Below are positions 16,183 through 24,488 of a stretch of 64,000 nucleotides of DNA, piece by piece. The position numbers and the translations under genes were made by a program. Every line of letters begins with the position of its first letter. Position 1 is the stretch's first letter. The notes below the pieces were generated by a model that saw only the letters and a program-made list of their open reading frames with translations, was not told where the DNA came from and did not search any database. The stretch is from a virus: positions 186,001-250,000 of IMG/VR virus record IMGVR_UViG_3300024999_000030, one strand, 5' to 3'.

Positions 16183-16539
16183 ATGGAAAAAGTCGCGGAA
16201 GTTCTACAGTCTATTGCGGCACAGCTTGGAACAACGGTTGAAAATCTTTGGCCCTATATTGTAAGGCAACAGATCATTGAAGGCTGGAGTGGTATTATTA
16301 CTATTTCCATTCTTTATCTAATTTTCTTGGTTGTTTTCTTAGCGATCAGGAAAAAGGATGGAGGGGTTTGTGGAAATAATCCAAACGCATATGGGGTAGT
16401 AAAAATTGTCCTTGGTATTTTAACTGCAATTTTAACTCTCACTACTCTCTGTTGTATTCATGTTTTAATTTCTAAAATTATCAATCCAGAGTACGGAGCG
16501 TTAAAAGATTTAATGAACATGGTACACGGATATCGTTAA
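16183..16539 (+). CDS. Two-span membrane protein
   Basis: 118 residues from ATG 16183. A helix (VAEVLQSIAAQLG) precedes spans at about 35-55 and 75-98. The pattern, including IVRQQIIEG before the first span, occurs in small phage membrane proteins; a holin-like role is possible but unproven. Confidence 0.6.
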   Translation: MEKVAEVLQSIAAQLGTTVENLWPYIVRQQIIEGWSGIITISILYLIFLVVFLAIRKKDGGVCGNNPNAYGVVKIVLGILTAILTLTTLCCIHVLISKIINPEYGALKDLMNMVHGYR

Positions 16540-16549
16540 GGGTAAATAC

Positions 16550-16990
16550 ATGGAAACTAAACCCTTAACTCTCAGCAAAGGCTTTGCTAAAGTAAGTAAG
16601 GTCATTACGGTTGGAACGACTGGAAGAATTTTTCTAGTCAAAATGAACGAGCCATTGGGAGAAGCTAATTATGTGCTTATCCTTAACAAGTCTCGTGACC
16701 GTGAGGCTGTAAAAGATAAGATGCAAGCGGCTAGAAAAGCAAAAGGAATTGCCTGTAATAGAGGGATGAATAATCAAACTCGTAAGTCTTGGTGGGCTTG
16801 TTGGGGTTTTCCGAATAGGGAAAAAGCAAGTAAGGCTCTTCTTTTTGCTCAGAAGAATTTGTTTAAAGCTTCTGCTAAAGTTGGTAATGCTACTGTTTCC
16901 CTATTTGATGAAGTTCATCAGGACAGGGCGAAAAATTTCTTTATTGCTCATGCCAAATACCAGAAAAACTTTTCTGATAATTTGGATTAA
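16550..16990 (+). CDS. Hypothetical 146-residue protein
   Basis: Beta strands, then a basic stretch with CNRGMNNQTRKSWWACWGF, then helices. No family recognised. Confidence 0.6.
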   Translation: METKPLTLSKGFAKVSKVITVGTTGRIFLVKMNEPLGEANYVLILNKSRDREAVKDKMQAARKAKGIACNRGMNNQTRKSWWACWGFPNREKASKALLFAQKNLFKASAKVGNATVSLFDEVHQDRAKNFFIAHAKYQKNFSDNLD

Positions 16991-16993
16991 ACA

Positions 16994-17536
16994 ATGAAAA
17001 AGAAAATTTCAGAAATCAAAAATCAAATTACCAAAACTATGGGTAATATTATTAAAATAAATGGCAAGTGTCCCAACAGAGAATTATCGCGCCCAGATAC
17101 AATTGAAGAAATGGTATTTGAATTTCCACTCCTCGACGATATGGATGCTATGATTCCTAGTTCAGCCGTTCAAAATATTAAAACAATGATCACTAATTTA
17201 GATAAAGCCCAAGCCACTATAGAAATTAATAAAATTAAATTATCGGCTATGCAGGAAGTAATTAAAAATTTACCCAAAGATAATGAAATTTATTTCGATA
17301 CGGATTGGAATGATGATAACGATATTCAGCGTTGGGATTTTAATATTTCTACTTCTCATATGGAAACAGACGAAGAGTATTTAAAAAGATTAAAAGAACA
17401 TGAAGAGATGTTAAAGGATAGGGCAGCTAAAGCAGCTTTAAAAGCTAAGAGATTGGACACCGTCAGAGGACTTAAGGCTCGGGTTAAAGAAATGGAAGCT
17501 GTTATGGTGCAACACGGTTTGAATGTACCAGAATAA
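16994..17536 (+). CDS. Coiled-coil protein, paralogue A
   Basis: 180 residues. It shares its plan with the next gene: a helix ending NGKCPNRELS, an acidic FDTDWNDDNDIQRWDF region, a second helix with TDEEYLKRL, and an ending helix V-K-x-x-E/A-x-M-x-x-x-NG-L-like. Role unknown. Confidence 0.65.
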   Translation: MKKKISEIKNQITKTMGNIIKINGKCPNRELSRPDTIEEMVFEFPLLDDMDAMIPSSAVQNIKTMITNLDKAQATIEINKIKLSAMQEVIKNLPKDNEIYFDTDWNDDNDIQRWDFNISTSHMETDEEYLKRLKEHEEMLKDRAAKAALKAKRLDTVRGLKARVKEMEAVMVQHGLNVPE

Positions 17537-17547
17537 AAGGTGAAAGA

Positions 17548-18120
17548 ATGAAGAAAATTAAACTCGATAAACAAATCATTGAAATTAAAGAGGCCGAAAA
17601 TAAAATTTTAGAACTTGGGGGTAAAGTTCCTAAGCGTGGCCTTTCTAAATGGAAAAAATTAGATCAATTTAAAATCAAATGTCCCTGCTTTAACGATGGT
17701 GTTACAGGGGTTACTGAGGTCATAAAAGATTTAAAGGATCTTGTTAATTCCATAGACGAAAGTATGTCTTCTATGGAAATAGCTAAGCTTAAAGCCAACG
17801 CTCTAATGGAGACGATAAAAAGTGCCGATGAAGATTCCAGGGTTTCTGTTAAAGTTTTCTGGGACGACGATAGTGATATCAATGGTTCTAGTAATCTCCA
17901 ATGGGATGAATTTCAAATTGAAATTGCTGAACCCAAAACCAATAAAGAATATTTAGAAGCTTTAAATAAATCAATACAAACCCGTACTGAGGCCATGGAA
18001 AAACAACTTAAGAAGAAAAAGAAAAAAGAAACTCTTTCTGATGTTAAAGCTAAACTTAAAATGGCTGAGGATTTTATTAAAGCCAACGGACTTAAGTTAT
18101 CACAAGATAGGAATAATTAA
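17548..18120 (+). CDS. Coiled-coil protein, paralogue B
   Basis: 190 residues. Matches paralogue A in order: GGKVPKRGLS, VFWDDDSDI-LQWDEFQI, TNKEYLEAL, a Lys-rich helix and KANGLKL end. A tandem duplication that has diverged. Confidence 0.65.
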   Translation: MKKIKLDKQIIEIKEAENKILELGGKVPKRGLSKWKKLDQFKIKCPCFNDGVTGVTEVIKDLKDLVNSIDESMSSMEIAKLKANALMETIKSADEDSRVSVKVFWDDDSDINGSSNLQWDEFQIEIAEPKTNKEYLEALNKSIQTRTEAMEKQLKKKKKKETLSDVKAKLKMAEDFIKANGLKLSQDRNN

Positions 18121-18546
18121 TTGCTGGGAAACTTTTTTGCTTTACTAATTCTCGGCCACATGGTAGGTGATTATTTACTACAAAACAAGTGGATGGCAAT
18201 GAATAAATCAGCCAGCCATTTTAAATGTGCGGTACATTGCCTACTGTATACCTTAGCGGTGGTTTGTTTTACATGGCCAGAAATTCATGGTTTATTATGG
18301 ACCTCTATTGTATTTGTTTCTCATTACCCAATTGATAGGTGGGGCCTTGCGGACAAATGGTTGGGAATGATAAATAGCCGTAGTCTAAAAGACTTCATTG
18401 TGTTTGGTAAGTATGATATTCCGATGGAATACGACTATGAAAATTATCACGCTCTTCGTGCTGGATTTACATCTATAGTGTATGTGGCCACCGACAACAC
18501 GATGCACATTGGTTTAATGGTTCTTGGCTGGTACTTAGTGAAGTAG
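18121..18546 (+). CDS. DUF3307-like integral membrane protein
   Basis: 141 residues from a TTG directly after the previous stop. LLILGHMVGDYLLQNKWMA near the start, a His-Cys pair in span 2, SHYPIDRW and a final Trp-rich span fit the DUF3307 plan (H-x3-DYxLQ, four spans). Function of the family is unknown. Confidence 0.7.
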   Translation: MLGNFFALLILGHMVGDYLLQNKWMAMNKSASHFKCAVHCLLYTLAVVCFTWPEIHGLLWTSIVFVSHYPIDRWGLADKWLGMINSRSLKDFIVFGKYDIPMEYDYENYHALRAGFTSIVYVATDNTMHIGLMVLGWYLVK

Positions 18547-18554
18547 GAGCTGAA

Positions 18555-18734
18555 ATGAAATTTAATAAAGGACACATCTTAGAGGCTGGAGATAGACTCC
18601 ATACGATGATTATTTTATCGGAGGAGTTGCTTAGAAATCATCCAGCACTTAAAAAAGCCAAATTAAACAAACGCTTTAAGAAAGTGATTAAAAAACTTAA
18701 TAACATGTATCAAAAAGTTTGGCAATTAAAATGA
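18555..18734 (+). CDS. 59-residue basic helical protein
   Basis: Starts after TAGGAG and ends in ATGA overlap with the next gene. Leu/Lys-rich helices; no family recognised. Confidence 0.5.
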   Translation: MKFNKGHILEAGDRLHTMIILSEELLRNHPALKKAKLNKRFKKVIKKLNNMYQKVWQLK

Positions 18735-19303
18735 AATCTCAGTCACTGAAACATAAATTCACTTACGAATGGATAGCGATATTTGGTTATGTTCCAGTTA
18801 AAAAAGACTTTGTCGCATACAATAGAAATGGTATAATTTTTCAAGGTCGTGTAATTTCTCCTCGCCCCACTTATTATGGAAACATTACCGTTGACCCTGG
18901 CGTTGGTTTAACTGAGCCCTTTCACATAGTCGGCGCGGCTGAGGTAATCTCAATTTTAACTTCAGATGGTAAGCGCTTTGCAAACGAAGAAAATAAATCT
19001 TCAGAAGGAATTTTTCCTGCTGGCTGGCAAATTCCTGTTGGTTGGCGAATTATGGGACCTAAGAAACAAGGAGGAGAAACGATGTGGTCTGATTATCCGA
19101 ATTTTAACCAAAACGGTGTTGACACAAGCGTGAATGATTTTTGGATTATTTTTTGTCCCGTCTGTAACAATGTAACTCTCGCCAAAGACGAGGCGGCGGT
19201 GAAGACCAAAGCAGAAGAGCTTACTGAGAAAAGCGGAAACCCTCATGTAATTTTTCACTCGAAGGGAGTTTGTACTCCAACCCGTAATGTGGTTTGGAGC
19301 TAA
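18731..19303 (+). CDS. CPxCNN-domain protein, single-repeat form
   Basis: 190 residues, coupled to the previous stop. A beta-rich N-terminal region (FVAYNRNGIIFQGRVIS) precedes a C-terminal domain with FWIIFCPVCNNVTL, a helix, HVIFHSKGVCTPTRNVVW. The domain closely matches the end of the 5687-7366 product, and CTPTRNVVW aligns with the end of the gene at 1-556. Two Cys in CPxC plus the later Cys could bind metal. Confidence 0.7.
   Translation: MKSQSLKHKFTYEWIAIFGYVPVKKDFVAYNRNGIIFQGRVISPRPTYYGNITVDPGVGLTEPFHIVGAAEVISILTSDGKRFANEENKSSEGIFPAGWQIPVGWRIMGPKKQGGETMWSDYPNFNQNGVDTSVNDFWIIFCPVCNNVTLAKDEAAVKTKAEELTEKSGNPHVIFHSKGVCTPTRNVVWS
19068..19084 (+). promoter_or_regulatory. Internal SD and in-frame ATG
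   Basis: AAGGAGGAG ends a few bases before in-frame ATG 19082, at the start of the CPxCNN domain. It is the third paralogue with this arrangement. Confidence 0.55.
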
Positions 19304-20048
19304 TATTATCTAGGGCCTCTTTCTGAATTGTAGGCTGAATTGACGAAAGCAGTGTGGACGAGATCAAACGGCTTAAATGAGCGTTTAGTCGCACTGAAAG
19401 GTTAAGGATGCCGAAGCCCTATTACATGGCGTGTCGGAAGAGGTGTCCCAGAAAGAAGGTGACTGTGTTTTATTGTCGCAGCCCTTGACTAATGTTTATA
19501 ATACAAAGTAATTGTATAAAAGAATATAATGAACGAGTAACCTGGGACGTAGGCTCATCCCCTCCTCAGGGCGTGTTAAATTTTTAAAACTGTTGCCTGA
19601 GACATCTTAACTAATGTTGGGTGTTGTAGAAGGGCGATAGTTAATTCTTGGATTAGAAATCATGCGGCCCCCTTATGATGAATTGAAACGTTTAATACCG
19701 CGCCAATCCCATAAGATGTGGTTCGAAAAACAACGCTGCAGCGTTGTAGTGACTCTAATCTAGAAAGGAGAATAACATTGGCCGCTTATATAAACATAAT
19801 GGTCAGATGTAGAAGCTCGGATTAAATAATCCCCATAACTAAAAAATGGAGTCGAGTGCCCGGGAAGTTGAACTGATATCCTTACAGGCTTTTAAAAATT
19901 AAGTCCACTATCCTGTGTTTAAAAATAAACCCAGGATCTGATGGTCAGATGTAAGATGTTATCAGTTTGCCCCGGGGCAAGGTTAATGCAGCCGGATGAT
20001 AATCCGCCAGTCCCAAGCCTGGAAATGCAGAGGGGAATAGGAAATGTT
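19304..20048 (+). ncRNA. 745-base structured non-coding region
   Basis: No convincing gene. Paired segments include CAGTGTG 19350-19356 with CGCACTG 19390-19396 enclosing AAACG/CGTTT, and GATTAGA 19651-19657 with TCTAATC 19754-19760. There is an 18-bp palindrome at 19730-19747 and a 14-bp palindrome at 19967-19980. A 13-base direct repeat (ATGGTCAGATGTA) occurs at 19799 and 19941. AAAGGAG 19764-19770 precedes a TTG that would make a 15-residue peptide (19778-19825). One or more RNAs are likely; no known family could be named. Confidence 0.5.
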
Positions 20049-20360
20049 ATGAAAAAATATTCTATGCAAAATTTTAATGATGCTCTTGATAATTTAATTA
20101 ATAACCCGAGTAAAAAAACTTTCATTGCTTTTTTAAGAATTGCTGGTGAGGCTCCGGGAGATTGTCCACTATGTAGGTACTTAAGTAATGTCCGTAGACT
20201 AGATATACCTTGTTCATTTAAAGATTTGGATTGTCCTATGGGATTAAATTCAAATACCCATGAATTTGTATGTGCGCCATCATCTATAAATCTCATTCCT
20301 TTATCTAGAGTAGTAACCAAAGCAATCGAACTTAAAGCGTTCTTAGAAACAATAAAATAA
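20049..20360 (+). CDS. CxxCPF family protein 8
   Basis: 103 residues. LDNLINNP helix; Cys at 39, 42, 55, 62 and 75 with core variants CPLC and CSFKDLDCPM; closing IELKAFLE. It sits alone between two structured non-coding regions. The start is chosen by family length. Confidence 0.65.
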   Translation: MKKYSMQNFNDALDNLINNPSKKTFIAFLRIAGEAPGDCPLCRYLSNVRRLDIPCSFKDLDCPMGLNSNTHEFVCAPSSINLIPLSRVVTKAIELKAFLETIK

Positions 20361-20975
20361 ATTATGAAGACCACGCTTAATAATTCGAAAGAAAAACATA
20401 AGTGTGGGATGGAGTCAAACGAGCAAGTTAAGTGCTGTCCTGGATTTCACCGAGCAGGAAAATTTAACCCTAGTCGTTTGGCAAAAGAGATTAGCCGCTC
20501 AGCTAATGTAACGTTTAAACCCTTCCTTGGATGTCTAAATAGCCCAAGCGGGTTGGCTGAGGACTGGGCAATCTAAAGTTTCGGGCCGAGAAGGTGCCGG
20601 AATAAATATTTAAGACCACGAGCCGTGCTGGAATCATGAAAGTGATTTGAATCGTGGTATGAAGTTAGACGAGTATGGGCACGTTTATTGGGTAATCAAT
20701 ATCCTCGGCCCATACCCTCCTAAAAAGAGGACTGACTCGGGAGAGCCGAAGTACCAAAGTGCGTCTAGCGAAAGAACAGTCTCTTTGCGTTTTTCACATC
20801 CCCTGCCAGGATGTCTTTTACAGTCCTGTGCGAGCTATTGTGAAGAGGGAAGCACTGTTCCGAGTCTCGGGCCTGGATAGCTGCGGGACAAATATGGGGG
20901 AGCCAGTATCACACAATTAAACTGAAGAATAAGTTACGTTTAATTGTGACTACTGGTCCCCCTTTACTTTTTAAA
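20361..20975 (+). ncRNA. Large structured RNA candidate ending in a terminator
   Basis: The two open frames here have no family features. The strand folds locally throughout: CAAACGA 20416 with TCGTTTG 20474; ACCACGA 20615 with TCGTGGT 20652; TATGGGC 20674 with GCCCATA 20708 enclosing TATTG/CAATA; AAAGAGGACTG 20724 with CAGTCTCTTT 20777; AGCTAT with ATAGCT before 20881. It ends in the strong hairpin at 20896-20962. Size and build recall the large ornate RNAs of phages (GOLLD, ROOL), but no family is assigned. Confidence 0.6.
20896..20968 (+). terminator. 22-bp terminator-like hairpin
   Basis: GGGGG 20896-20900, CCAGTA 20903-20908 and CACAATTAAAC 20912-20922 pair in order with GTTTAATTGTG 20938-20948, TACTGG 20951-20956 and CCCCC 20958-20962. 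TTTACTTTTT follows. It closes the structured region just before the kinase gene at 20986. Confidence 0.75.
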
Positions 20976-20985
20976 TGGAGGAAGT

Positions 20986-21369
20986 ATGCCGAAACTAATT
21001 TTAGTAAGGGGTTTACCTGGCAGTGGAAAATCTACCATTGCAATTCAAAATTACCCTCAGTTTGCACATTGGGAATCGGATATGTTCTTCATTAAAAAGA
21101 ATGGAGAATATATTTTCGACACTCGTTTAATCCATGTGGCTCATAAATGGTGTTTACATAAAGTTGAGACCGATCTTAAGAGTGGTAAAAATGTAATAGT
21201 AAGTAATACATTTATTGCTCGTTCAGATATAAAACCATATATAGAACTTGCTAATAAATTAAACATAGAAATTGAAGTAATTACTGCAAGAGGTGAGTAC
21301 GGAAGTATCCACGGTGTTTCAGAAGATATTATAACAAAAATGAAAATTAGATGGCAGGAGTACCCATGA
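20986..21369 (+). CDS. Polynucleotide-kinase-like P-loop protein
   Basis: 127 residues. RGLPGSGKSTIA near residue 8 is a Walker A motif, HWESDMFF supplies the acidic residue of the Pnk/zeta-type kinases, and HGVSEDIITKMKIRW near the end is the usual lid (N/H-G-V-P-x3-I-x2-M). The length fits the kinase domain alone, without the phosphatase domain of T4 Pnk. It probably transfers phosphate from ATP to a nucleic-acid or small-molecule hydroxyl. GGAGG precedes the start. Confidence 0.75.
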   Translation: MPKLILVRGLPGSGKSTIAIQNYPQFAHWESDMFFIKKNGEYIFDTRLIHVAHKWCLHKVETDLKSGKNVIVSNTFIARSDIKPYIELANKLNIEIEVITARGEYGSIHGVSEDIITKMKIRWQEYP

Positions 21370-21560
21370 GAATTAGTGAAATAATCGCAGGCCTTCAAGT
21401 GGAAATGGAAAAGCGTGGGGATTTAAGAGCATGTGCTTTTGATGCTTATAGCGGAGAGACTTATGAAATTAATTCTATTCTTTTTGTAAAGGGTTGTTCT
21501 GAACTACCAGTTGACAACCTGGAATTTAACGACCACATTCTATTAGGGGAATATACATGA
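21366..21560 (+). CDS. Hypothetical 64-residue protein
   Basis: ATGA overlap with the kinase stop fixes the start. Short helix (EIIAGLQVEMEKRGDL) then strands. No family recognised. Confidence 0.6.
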   Translation: MRISEIIAGLQVEMEKRGDLRACAFDAYSGETYEINSILFVKGCSELPVDNLEFNDHILLGEYT

Positions 21561-21895
21561 GTCGAGAATATAAATGTGTTCGAATTACTTATGGCAGCTT
21601 CAATGTAAGTGGTACACAGGCTTTATGTAAAATGTCAGAGGAAGTCCATGATCATGCCACGGCTGCTACAGGGCCTGTTGTTCCACAGGGTCATAGATTG
21701 CTTACTTCTCCCGTAGTTAAAGTACAAGTGACGCCAGAAGAAATTGCGATATTTACAATGTCTGGAAGTAAATATTGGATGAAAAACGAATCACATGAAA
21801 GTCCGTGTTCTTTTATTGATGTGGTAAGCATTAAAAAATGGCTTGTTGGTCGTGGCCCTGATCCAGATCCATGGCCGTTGAGTGACAATAAATAA
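21557..21895 (+). CDS. Hypothetical 112-residue protein
   Basis: ATGA overlap. A centre with VKVQVTPEEIAIFTMSG and a C-terminal helix. No family recognised. Confidence 0.6.
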   Translation: MSREYKCVRITYGSFNVSGTQALCKMSEEVHDHATAATGPVVPQGHRLLTSPVVKVQVTPEEIAIFTMSGSKYWMKNESHESPCSFIDVVSIKKWLVGRGPDPDPWPLSDNK

Positions 21896-21904
21896 GGAGA
21901 CAAT

Positions 21905-22177
21905 ATGAAACGACCAAAACTAGTAGTGATTATTAGTTTAATCGGAATTTTTGTTTATCTTTGGTTTTTATTTTTCCTCTCCCATCAGAACGACGTCTCA
22001 GCAGCATCTGAATCAAAAAGATTAGTGCCCCAAGAAGAAGGCAGTTTCGTTATGGATAAACGAGAAACAATTAATTATGCCATCGTAGTAGATAGTAAAA
22101 CAAAACGAGAATACTTATTTGTATGTCGAGCCTCTACCGGTTTATCTATTACTCCTCTATTGGAGACTAAACCCTAA
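21905..22177 (+). CDS. Membrane-anchored protein, DUF6440-like tail
   Basis: 90 residues. N-terminal span at about 7-26, then a linker, then a domain with AIVVDSKTKREYLFVCRAS and ITPLLE, resembling the D-x2-T-x-x-x-Y-L ... G-x-TPLL pattern of DUF6440. SD is AAGGAG. Confidence 0.6.
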   Translation: MKRPKLVVIISLIGIFVYLWFLFFLSHQNDVSAASESKRLVPQEEGSFVMDKRETINYAIVVDSKTKREYLFVCRASTGLSITPLLETKP

Positions 22178-22190
22178 GGCTATCACTGTG

Positions 22191-22241
22191 TAGTTCTTAG
22201 AGCTAGCAGGCTAGAAACGGCCTGCTATAATGTGAGAACTA
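22191..22241 (+). ncRNA. Recurrent AGAGC/TAATGT structured RNA motif, copy 2
   Basis: Outer stem TAGTTCT 22191-22197 with AGAACTA 22235-22241; AGAGC; perfect hairpin AGCAGGC 22205-22211 with GCCTGCT 22220-22226; ATAATGTG. The SD AGGAGG begins at 22243, directly after the outer stem, so folding could affect ribosome access. Confidence 0.65.
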
Positions 22242-22253
22242 TAGGAGGTGCTC

Positions 22254-22535
22254 ATGATAGAGCGATACGGTATCAATGAAAATGATTGGATGCTACAGAG
22301 ACAAGACGACGGGCATTTAGTTTCTTATAATGATTGGTTAAGGGTTCGCACACTTTTAAAGAATCTTGAAGTTGCAGCCAACGAGTACTACCATATGGCT
22401 GATATCTCCGTGTCCGTTAATAATGCAGACCCTGAATGTGTTTATGAAAATAATTTACTGGCTGCAAGAAATGAGGCCAGGGGTTTCATAAAGGAGACTA
22501 AAGATGCCGATGAGCAAAAAGGTATTTCGACTTAA
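22254..22535 (+). CDS. Hypothetical 93-residue protein
   Basis: Start at 22254, five bases after AGGAGG. Mostly helical. It lies directly downstream of the structured RNA at 22191. Confidence 0.6.
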   Translation: MIERYGINENDWMLQRQDDGHLVSYNDWLRVRTLLKNLEVAANEYYHMADISVSVNNADPECVYENNLLAARNEARGFIKETKDADEQKGIST

Positions 22536-22725
22536 AACTCTTGCAACTAAACTTCAAATGGAAGTCGATCCACTTATTGATAGTACTGAAAAACTTCTCA
22601 AGACTCTGAAGTTTATAGGTGTTGAATCTTTTGGTGACAGCACCCTTATTTATAATTATGCACAAACCAAAGAGGCCCTACGACAAATCAAAAATAAAAA
22701 ACAAGAACTTAAAGGCCTTATGTAA
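22504..22725 (+). CDS. Hypothetical 73-residue helical protein
   Basis: AAAGGAG within the previous gene precedes ATG 22504; the two overlap by 32 bases in different frames. Leu/Lys-rich helices. Confidence 0.55.
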   Translation: MPMSKKVFRLKTLATKLQMEVDPLIDSTEKLLKTLKFIGVESFGDSTLIYNYAQTKEALRQIKNKKQELKGLM

Positions 22726-22727
22726 AG

Positions 22728-23060
22728 ATGCAACCATTTATTGCAGCACTTCAATCTTTTATCAATGAACCAAATTTAACCTCATGGTTAGATATGGTTG
22801 AAGTTTGGAGACATGAATCCTTACAAAGTAAAAACAAGGATTGCCCGATAAAATTTGAAATCGTCGGGATGAACACATTGATGTGTGGCGATTGTCCATT
22901 TTTAAATGCACATCCATGCCCATGGATAGTCAGTAATTTAGATTCCCCAAAAGGTAAAGAGCATTTTAAAGAAATACAAAGTATTCTTTTAGTCGATAGT
23001 ATTATTTTATTATCTAAATTACAAGCAATGGAAAATATAAATGTCAAAAAGAGAGACTGA
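22728..23060 (+). CDS. CxxCPF family protein 9
   Basis: 110 residues. LQSFINEP, Cys at 39, 53, 56 and 64 (CGDCPF, PCPW), closing IILLSKLQAME. First of a second cluster. Confidence 0.75.
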   Translation: MQPFIAALQSFINEPNLTSWLDMVEVWRHESLQSKNKDCPIKFEIVGMNTLMCGDCPFLNAHPCPWIVSNLDSPKGKEHFKEIQSILLVDSIILLSKLQAMENINVKKRD

Positions 23061-23403
23061 TGCTAAAGTTATTCTTGTTAATTTTGTGAATCACCCAACA
23101 CCTGAAACTTGGGAAGAAGTACACAAATATTGGGAAATTCAAAATGCATGTCCATTTAATATAATGTATGAAGGCAGATGTGGTTGTTGTCCTTTTACAA
23201 GATTTGGAAAAAATCTTCATTTATCGATGCATGATTCAGCATTTGAACATCTTTGTCCATTTTATAAAAATACTCATTTAGATTTGAGTTCTAGGCTTGT
23301 TGCTAGTATTCAAGCCGTTGCTTATATAGAAACATATGAAAACTTAGAGATAGAGCAACTGGTTCCCCTGTGGACAAGGGAAATCAACAAGGGTGGAGGA
23401 TAA
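23041..23403 (+). CDS. CxxCPF family protein 10
   Basis: 120 residues, overlapping copy 9 by 20 bases. LVNFVNHP; Cys at 37, 47, 49, 50 and 72 (CGCCPF, LCPF); closing SIQAVAYIETYE. Confidence 0.75.
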   Translation: MSKRETDAKVILVNFVNHPTPETWEEVHKYWEIQNACPFNIMYEGRCGCCPFTRFGKNLHLSMHDSAFEHLCPFYKNTHLDLSSRLVASIQAVAYIETYENLEIEQLVPLWTREINKGGG

Positions 23404-23410
23404 AAATAAA

Positions 23411-23605
23411 ATGAGAAAAAATAAATTTTTCAAAAACTTTATTGCGTCTCTCAAAGAAGCAATAACAATGAATATCAATCGTAAAGATCCCCCACCTAAA
23501 ACCACATATAGAACTTTAAATGATGGTAGTGTCCTTAGAACTATCACATATTATAGTTCCGATGGTCAAGTTGTGAGAACGGAAACTGACCACTTGCCAA
23601 AGTAA
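23411..23605 (+). CDS. Hypothetical 64-residue basic protein
   Basis: GGAGG lies 12 bases upstream. An in-frame GTG at 23393 is another possible start. The C-terminal part has short strands (SVLRTITYYSSDGQVVRTE), a small beta sheet. Confidence 0.5.
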   Translation: MRKNKFFKNFIASLKEAITMNINRKDPPPKTTYRTLNDGSVLRTITYYSSDGQVVRTETDHLPK

Positions 23606-23929
23606 TGTTATATCAAAAAACAATTAATGCTTTAAGGTTATTTACAGAACAACCTAACCCCCATAATTGGAAAAATATTTCATTAGCATTAATTGATGAA
23701 TCTAATGAACTACTACAACAATGTTTATTGGGCTCTCCTGGACCAACCAAGGGATCTCCAGCCCATTGTTGTGATTGTCCATTTTGGCAAATATAAACAA
23801 ACTAATACATTTTGCCCTAGGTTTATATACAGAAGGCCTTCTATCGAAAGATTTGGAGAGGCAGTTTCCGTTGTTATGGCCATTCAAGCTATTGCTAGAT
23901 TAGAAATGTTAGCTGAAGAACATGAGTGA
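23605..23929 (+). pseudogene. CxxCPF family protein 11, frame-shifted
   Basis: The first frame has LRLFTEQP and HCCDCPF, then stops; the next frame carries NTFCPRF and the closing VVMAIQAIARLEMLAEE. Removing one T from TTTT 23782-23785 restores a full 107-residue member (CPFGKYKQ). Confidence 0.6.
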
Positions 23930-24221
23930 ATATATAAAAGATTATTCTTTTATTATTAACAGAATATTATTTAAAAAGGCATTGGAAGAATTTATATCTA
24001 ATGTTAACGAGGATTCATTCCAACTTTTGAAAAGATTTGCCTTGTCTGGTATATCATGTAGGGTATTGGCCCCCACTCGTTATCAAAATCCATATTGTTA
24101 TGGGTGTTGTTTCCAATCTGAGCGCGGGTGTATATTGAGCACAAATACCGCCGAAACAGTTCTTGGTAGTATACAGGCTTTAGCTTTTATTCTTTCGGAG
24201 GAGGAAGATGGCAGAACCTAG
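23922..24221 (+). CDS. CxxCPF family protein 12
   Basis: 99 residues. LEEFISNV; Cys at 46, 59, 62-63 and 70 (CYGCCF); closing SIQALAFIL. The CPF Pro is replaced by Cys. Confidence 0.7.
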   Translation: MSEYIKDYSFIINRILFKKALEEFISNVNEDSFQLLKRFALSGISCRVLAPTRYQNPYCYGCCFQSERGCILSTNTAETVLGSIQALAFILSEEEDGRT

Positions 24222-24474
24222 TAATATAAAATACCTTAAGAGGTTTATTGCGTGCCCCTCTTCTGAAAATTGGGAAGAGGTAAAAATTCATGCGGTAAGA
24301 GATTGTTATTTTGGGTCTGAATGCCCATTAATAAATATCAACAATGGGTGTTGTCCACTTTTAACTAGTGTACCGTCCGAAAACTATCCCACTTCAGATG
24401 ACTTACCTAAGCTCACCGTCATTGCTATTCAATATTTGGCGCTACTGGAATCTAGGGGAACAAAAAACTACTAA
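24208..24474 (+). CDS. CxxCPF family protein 13, short form
   Basis: 88 residues. LKRFIACPSSENW; Cys at 33, 39, 48 and 49 (ECPL, CCPL); closing AIQYLALLE. The CxxC pair is compressed to CC. Confidence 0.65.
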   Translation: MAEPSNIKYLKRFIACPSSENWEEVKIHAVRDCYFGSECPLININNGCCPLLTSVPSENYPTSDDLPKLTVIAIQYLALLESRGTKNY

Positions 24475-24488
24475 CTAAGGAGATAGAA

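Noticed and set aside
19488-19530. Sigma70 promoter from TTGACT and TATAAT strings
   Set aside because: Spacing between the boxes does not fit 16-18 bases, and such strings are frequent in AT-rich DNA.
19651-19760. tRNA: a 7-bp closing stem GATTAGA/TCTAATC
   Set aside because: The span is 110 bases, there is no T arm before the 3' strand and no anticodon arm of the right spacing.
20364-20880. Two ORFs of 70 and 77 codons in the structured region
   Set aside because: No SD, no family features, and the sequence is dominated by paired RNA segments.
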